The translations under genes and the position numbers were made by a program. 8,101 nucleotides of DNA. Source: Candidatus Krumholzibacteriia bacterium (GTDB lineage: Bacteria > Krumholzibacteriota > Krumholzibacteriia > LZORAL124-64-63). The notes beneath the pieces were generated by a model. That model was not told the DNA's origin. It saw only the letters and a program-made list of their open reading frames with translations, and did not search any database. Where the stretch lies: the NCBI GenBank assembly GCA_027056825.1, contig JALUJS010000477.1:1-8101 (forward strand), written 5' to 3'. This document shows positions 4,908 through 8,101 of the stretch, one piece after another. Each line of letters starts with the position of its first letter. The first letter of the stretch is position 1.

Positions 4908-6821
4908 ATGAGTCTGCGCGCGAAGCTTACCCTTCCCATTGTCGTCACGCTGACGCTGGCCTGTGTTTTCGTGGTGATATCGCTGACCGGACGCATATCC
5001 GGGATGGTCAACCACAGTCAGGACCAAGCGGTCCAGTTGGCGCAGAAGAATCTCGATGACCTTATCGTGGGCAAGGTCCATGAATTCGAATCCCACCAGG
5101 CCAACATGCAAGGCCGGGCCCTGGCCGTAGCCTCTCTCTTTTCCCGCCTCCCCGCAGTGCAGGAAAGCTACCGCCTGGCGGCCCGGGGGAACATGAACGA
5201 CGAGGCCGATTCCCTGTGCCAGGCGGCCCGGGACCGGCTGCGCCGGGAAATCGCCCCCTTCGCCGCGGGTTACAGGGAGCAGACGGGCGCCAAATCCCTG
5301 CGTCTGCACTTCCACCTGCCCACCGTCCGCAGCCTCGTCCGCTGCTGGCGCGACGGATGGCAGACCAAGCGCAACGGCAAGAAGATCGATGTTTCCGACG
5401 ACCTTTCCTCCTTCCGCAGGACCGTGGCCGAGGTCAATCGCACCCACAAACCGGTAACGGGGATCGAGATCGGACGAGGCGGCTTCGCCGTGCGCGGCCT
5501 CTGCTCCATCGACGACGATGACGGCACACATCTCGGCTCCGTTGAGGCCCTGGCGGACTTCCTGCCCATCCTGGACATGATGAAGAGTGATGACGGCATC
5601 GAATACGGCGTGTTCATGTCCGCGGATTATCTGCCCACCGCCACCAGGCTCCAGGATCCCCAGAAGAACCCGGTCCTGGCCGGGCAGTTCGTCTTCTGCG
5701 CCGCCACGGACAGGGAGGGCATCCTGACCCGGGCCGATCCCGCCCTGCTGTCGGAGGGGTTGTCGGGCCTGGCCCGGAAGCGGTCCGGCAGTCGGGAGCT
5801 TGTGGCCTACCCCATCCGGGACTTCTCCGGAAAACCCGTCGGCGTTCTGGCCATGGACGTGGACATCAGCAACACGCAGGCCGCAATCGCCGCCATCAAG
5901 GATGACGGCGCCGCCACCATGAGCAGCCTGCGCCGGGACATGATCCTGGGCAGCGCCCTGGTGCTGGTGCTGGTTATCGGCATGATCACCATCAACCTCA
6001 AACGGGTGGTCGACGGTCTCAACCGGGCCATCCGGAACCTGTTGGCCCGTTCCTCGGCCATCAATTCCGCCAGCAAGGAAATCGCCGCCAGCAGCGAGGA
6101 GGTCGGTTCATCGGTGAACAACCAGGCGGCCAGCCTGCAGAACATCCACGGCTCGCTCGACCTCATCCTCCAGGCCTCCCGCGACAACTCCAACCTGTCG
6201 GCGGAGGTAAGCCGACAGGCCGACGGCGCCAAAAGCGCCGCCACCAGCGGCATGGAAGCCATGGACCTCATGAAGGACAGCATCGACCGCATCAAGGTTT
6301 CCGCCGACAAGACCGCGGACATCATCCAGACCATCGACGATATCGCCTTCCAGACCAACCTGCTGGCCCTGAATGCCGCCGTCGAAGCCGCACGGGCCGG
6401 CGAGGCGGGCAAGGGGTTCGCCGTGGTGGCCGAAGAGGTCCGCAACCTCGCGCAACGCGCGGCCCAGGCCGCCCGCGACACCTCGGCCATGATCCAGGAA
6501 TCGGTGGACAGGACCGCCGAGGGCGTCCAGGTCACCAAGAACGTCAGCCAATTCCTGCAGGACATCGATGGCAGGGTTTCCGCGGTAGGAGACCTGGTCA
6601 AGCAGATGGAAGAGGCCAGCAGGAAGCAGGCCGAGGACATCGCGAGGATCGGCAAGGACATCGAGGCGGTCGACAGGAACACCCAGTCCAACGCCGCCAT
6701 GAGCGAGGAGACCGCCGCCGCATCCGGGGATCTGCACGAGCAGGCGGTGAAGATCGACGCGGTGGTCGCGGATCTCGTGGCCATGATCAACAGTGGACCC
6801 CACCCGGAGGTGAAGGCGTGA
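4908..6821 (+). CDS. Methyl-accepting chemotaxis protein with periplasmic dCache-type sensor, no evident HAMP
   Basis: This transmembrane chemoreceptor has 637 residues. Seen in order: TM1 at about 8-26; a periplasmic region of about 318 residues (27-344); TM2 at about 345-364; a cytoplasmic coiled coil (365-637). The periplasmic part carries LRLHFHLPTVRSLVR (131-145), DDLSSFRRTVAEVNRTHKPV (164-183) and TGIEIGRGGFAVRG (184-197), then GTHLGSVEALADFLPI. This pattern is that of the double-Cache family I know as dCache_3, a small-molecule sensor fold. The signalling tip DIAFQTNLLALNAAVEAARAGEAGKGFAVVAEEVRNLA (about 477-515) is the highly conserved CheA/CheW contact hairpin. TM2 runs almost straight into the adaptation helices (LNRAIRNLLARSSAINSASKEI), which leaves too little room for a full HAMP of about 50 residues. 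No CheR-binding pentapeptide is seen at the C-terminus (PHPEVKA). No cheA, cheW or cheR gene is in the window, so the receptor must use a chemotaxis or related array encoded elsewhere. Its stop overlaps the porin start. The ligand is unknown. Confidence 0.95.
   Translation: MSLRAKLTLPIVVTLTLACVFVVISLTGRISGMVNHSQDQAVQLAQKNLDDLIVGKVHEFESHQANMQGRALAVASLFSRLPAVQESYRLAARGNMNDEADSLCQAARDRLRREIAPFAAGYREQTGAKSLRLHFHLPTVRSLVRCWRDGWQTKRNGKKIDVSDDLSSFRRTVAEVNRTHKPVTGIEIGRGGFAVRGLCSIDDDDGTHLGSVEALADFLPILDMMKSDDGIEYGVFMSADYLPTATRLQDPQKNPVLAGQFVFCAATDREGILTRADPALLSEGLSGLARKRSGSRELVAYPIRDFSGKPVGVLAMDVDISNTQAAIAAIKDDGAATMSSLRRDMILGSALVLVLVIGMITINLKRVVDGLNRAIRNLLARSSAINSASKEIAASSEEVGSSVNNQAASLQNIHGSLDLILQASRDNSNLSAEVSRQADGAKSAATSGMEAMDLMKDSIDRIKVSADKTADIIQTIDDIAFQTNLLALNAAVEAARAGEAGKGFAVVAEEVRNLAQRAAQAARDTSAMIQESVDRTAEGVQVTKNVSQFLQDIDGRVSAVGDLVKQMEEASRKQAEDIARIGKDIEAVDRNTQSNAAMSEETAAASGDLHEQAVKIDAVVADLVAMINSGPHPEVKA
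6806..6810 (+). promoter_or_regulatory. Ribosome binding site for the porin, inside the receptor gene
   Basis: GGAGG lies within the last codons of the chemoreceptor, seven bases before the GTG start at 6818. Together with the GTGA stop-start overlap it points to re-initiation by ribosomes finishing the receptor. Confidence 0.75.
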
Positions 6822-7957
6822 AATCCCGCATCCTGGTACTGGCCGCCGTTGCGGTCCTGATCGGCCCGGCCATGTCCGCCGTGGCGGGCGTCGCCGTCTA
6901 TCCGAATCCCCAGGACAAGGAAACGAAGGTCCTGCTCTCGGGGTTCGCCCAGATCGAGATGCGCGCCGGCGACGGCAACAGCGCCGAGGGCGGCGTTCTT
7001 TTCCAGGCCCAGCGCCTGCGGTTGGGCGCCATCTACGTGCACCAGCCCTGGTTCGGGAAGCTGCTGGTGGACTTCAACCAGTCGGCGACATCCAGGGACG
7101 GCGGCCTGCCCAAGCTGATCAAGGATGCCTTCGCCGGCTACCGTTTCAGCGACGCGGCCTTCGTGCGCATGGGCATGATGAAATCCCCCGTGGGGATGGA
7201 CTTCACCACCTCGGGCTGGGACCTCGACATCATCGAGCGCAACAAGCTGGAAAAGGGCCTGGTCCTGGAGCGCGCCTTCGGGATCATGCTCAGCGGAAGG
7301 CAGATCGGCGGCGCCAAGGCCGACCCCAAGCGTATCCGCGGCACCGAGGTCGGTCACGAGAAGCAATCCGGTTACGGGTTCGGCTACGATGTGGCCATCT
7401 TCAACCCTGCCGGGCGCAGCGGCGCCGTGGTGTGGGACGATTCCCAACTTGGCGACGCCAACGCCTATGCCGCCCGCGTGCACTATGACCACGGTTGGCC
7501 GCTGCACCTGGAAGCATCATACGGGGTTTCCCAGGAAGCCGGCGGCGTCGGCACCGGGGATTACGAGGTCTTCGACTTCGGTTTCGACTCCGGTCTCCGG
7601 AACCGCAGCCTGACGCTGAAGGGCGAGTACATCAGCGGCGCCTCCATCAAGGGGGAGGATGGCTGGGACCAGGACACCTTCGTGGGCACGTGCGGTCTGC
7701 TCGTATCCCCACAGGTGGAGCTGATGGCCAAGCATTACGCGGCTTCTGCTTCGCGCGCGGGTGTGGACACGGACCTGGGGAACACCTACCTGGGCGTGAA
7801 CCTGTTCATCGCTCCCCTTTCCTCATCACCGACCAAGCGTCAGTCCCACCGCATCCAGGTGTTCTACGTCGCGGTCAGTGGGGACGGCGCTGACTTCAAC
7901 GGTATCAAGGGCATGACCGACGACGGCGTGGCCATGCAGTGGCAGTGGAAATTCTAG
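6818..7957 (+). CDS. Outer-membrane porin, phosphate-selective porin (OprO/OprP)-like
   Basis: The protein has 379 residues and starts at a GTG that overlaps the receptor's TGA (GTGA, 4 bases), with GGAGG seven bases upstream. Residues 1-23 form a signal peptide (Lys2, Arg4, a hydrophobic core, AVA cleavage site). The rest shows alternating beta-strand character with aromatic girdle residues and ends in QWQWKF. The terminal Phe is the usual BAM recognition mark of outer-membrane barrels. An OprO/OprP-like block RMGMMKSPVGMDFTTSGWDL (117-136), then DIIER (137-141), is followed by a G-(I/V)-x-L-x-G strand (GIMLSG, 155-160); the family typically has a similar K-x-P-(F/V)-G...TS...ER run here. 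The central stretch 161-215 (charged, with KADPKRIRG) may be a long loop. Despite the family name, many members do not carry phosphate, so the solute is not known from sequence. It is probably co-expressed with the dCache receptor, which invites the idea that both serve one substrate. A single Cys (292) is unusual for a porin but not informative alone. Confidence 0.87.
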   Translation: MKSRILVLAAVAVLIGPAMSAVAGVAVYPNPQDKETKVLLSGFAQIEMRAGDGNSAEGGVLFQAQRLRLGAIYVHQPWFGKLLVDFNQSATSRDGGLPKLIKDAFAGYRFSDAAFVRMGMMKSPVGMDFTTSGWDLDIIERNKLEKGLVLERAFGIMLSGRQIGGAKADPKRIRGTEVGHEKQSGYGFGYDVAIFNPAGRSGAVVWDDSQLGDANAYAARVHYDHGWPLHLEASYGVSQEAGGVGTGDYEVFDFGFDSGLRNRSLTLKGEYISGASIKGEDGWDQDTFVGTCGLLVSPQVELMAKHYAASASRAGVDTDLGNTYLGVNLFIAPLSSSPTKRQSHRIQVFYVAVSGDGADFNGIKGMTDDGVAMQWQWKF

Positions 7958-7975
7958 AATTATCGCCCTGATGGG

Positions 7976-7995
7976 CCGGGCCCGGCCGGGCCCGG
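7976..7995. repeat. GC-only 20 bp perfect palindrome between convergent genes
   Basis: Two tandem copies of CCGGGCCCGG, each palindromic, make a 20 bp palindrome centred at 7985/7986. A small GCCC-TGAT-GGGC hairpin (7965-7976) adjoins it. It sits between the porin stop and the stop of the convergent minus-strand gene. It may help end transcription in both directions, but neither strand shows the T-run of a standard intrinsic terminator. Confidence 0.5.
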
Positions 7996-8101
7996 TCAAC
8001 CCCTCCGCCACACGAACACGCTGCCCCTGGATTCCGTCGGGTCGAAGGTGTTCTCGGCGAAATCGGCGAAGTGGCCCAGCAGCTCGAAACCCGCCGCCTG
8101 G
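7996..8101 (-). CDS. C-terminal tail of a convergent gene, possibly a SAM-dependent methyltransferase (partial)
   Basis: On the minus strand one frame is open from the window edge (first full codon 8100-8098) to a TGA at 7998-7996. It encodes 34 residues that contain AAGFELLGHFADFAENTFDP and end in SRGSVFVWRRG. The order 'A-G-F-E-(hydrophobic)...F-x-D-F...S...(V/I)-F-V-x-R-R' is typical of the last two strands of class I SAM-dependent methyltransferases, where the chain after the motif region ends with an antiparallel strand. The call rests on this short tail alone. The frame has the G/C third-position pattern of the neighbouring genes, which supports real coding. The gene converges on the porin with only the palindrome between them. 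Confidence 0.55.
   Translation of the reverse strand, partial: QAAGFELLGHFADFAENTFDPTESRGSVFVWRRG

Noticed and set aside
5807..7507. A 566-codon open frame on the minus strand across the receptor-porin junction
   Set aside because: It runs antisense to the conserved chemoreceptor tip and the porin, and its product is Ser/Ala/Arg-rich without recognisable domains.

Overview
The window is GC-rich throughout and densely coded. It appears to come from a Gram-negative (diderm) bacterium: it encodes an outer-membrane porin with a C-terminal phenylalanine, a lipoprotein with a lipobox, a periplasmic D-Ala-D-Ala carboxypeptidase and a chemoreceptor. A bacterial tricorn-type protease beside a CYTH protein would fit a high-GC uncultured FCB-type or deltaproteobacteria-like lineage. 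That placement is an impression from protein style, and no marker gene in the window settles it.

Left part, plus strand (1-1879): the C-terminal third or less of a tricorn-like S41 serine protease enters from outside the window. It ends at a strong intrinsic terminator. A CYTH-domain triphosphate-processing enzyme (class IV adenylate cyclase/CyaB type) follows with a clear Shine-Dalgarno site, then a small secreted protein of unknown function with two cysteines.

Middle part, minus strand (1889-4689): a two-gene transcription unit. It encodes first a PBP5-type D-alanyl-D-alanine carboxypeptidase and then, 35 bp later, a TPR lipoprotein. In both cases the longest open frame overstates the gene, because Shine-Dalgarno placement supports an internal start (ATG at 4689 for the carboxypeptidase, GTG at 3451 for the lipoprotein). 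The unit converges with the small secreted gene across only 9 bp.

Right part, plus strand (4908-7957): a 218 bp divergent intergenic region with repeated GATCAG-type motifs separates the carboxypeptidase from a methyl-accepting chemotaxis protein. The receptor has a large periplasmic dCache-type sensor and no recognisable HAMP domain. Its stop codon overlaps the GTG start of a phosphate-selective-porin-like (OprO/OprP-type) outer-membrane protein, so the two are probably translated together. This is the most interesting arrangement in the window: a chemoreceptor and an outer-membrane channel apparently produced as a pair, perhaps for the same solute. A GC-rich 20 bp perfect palindrome follows the porin, and directly after it lies the tail of a convergent minus-strand gene that resembles the end of a methyltransferase.

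I saw no tRNA, rRNA, CRISPR array, insertion sequence or phage gene, and no gene-free stretch longer than 300 bp. Nothing here is clearly a wholly new system. The receptor-porin pair, the carboxypeptidase-TPR lipoprotein pair and the orphan secreted protein are the parts worth following up.
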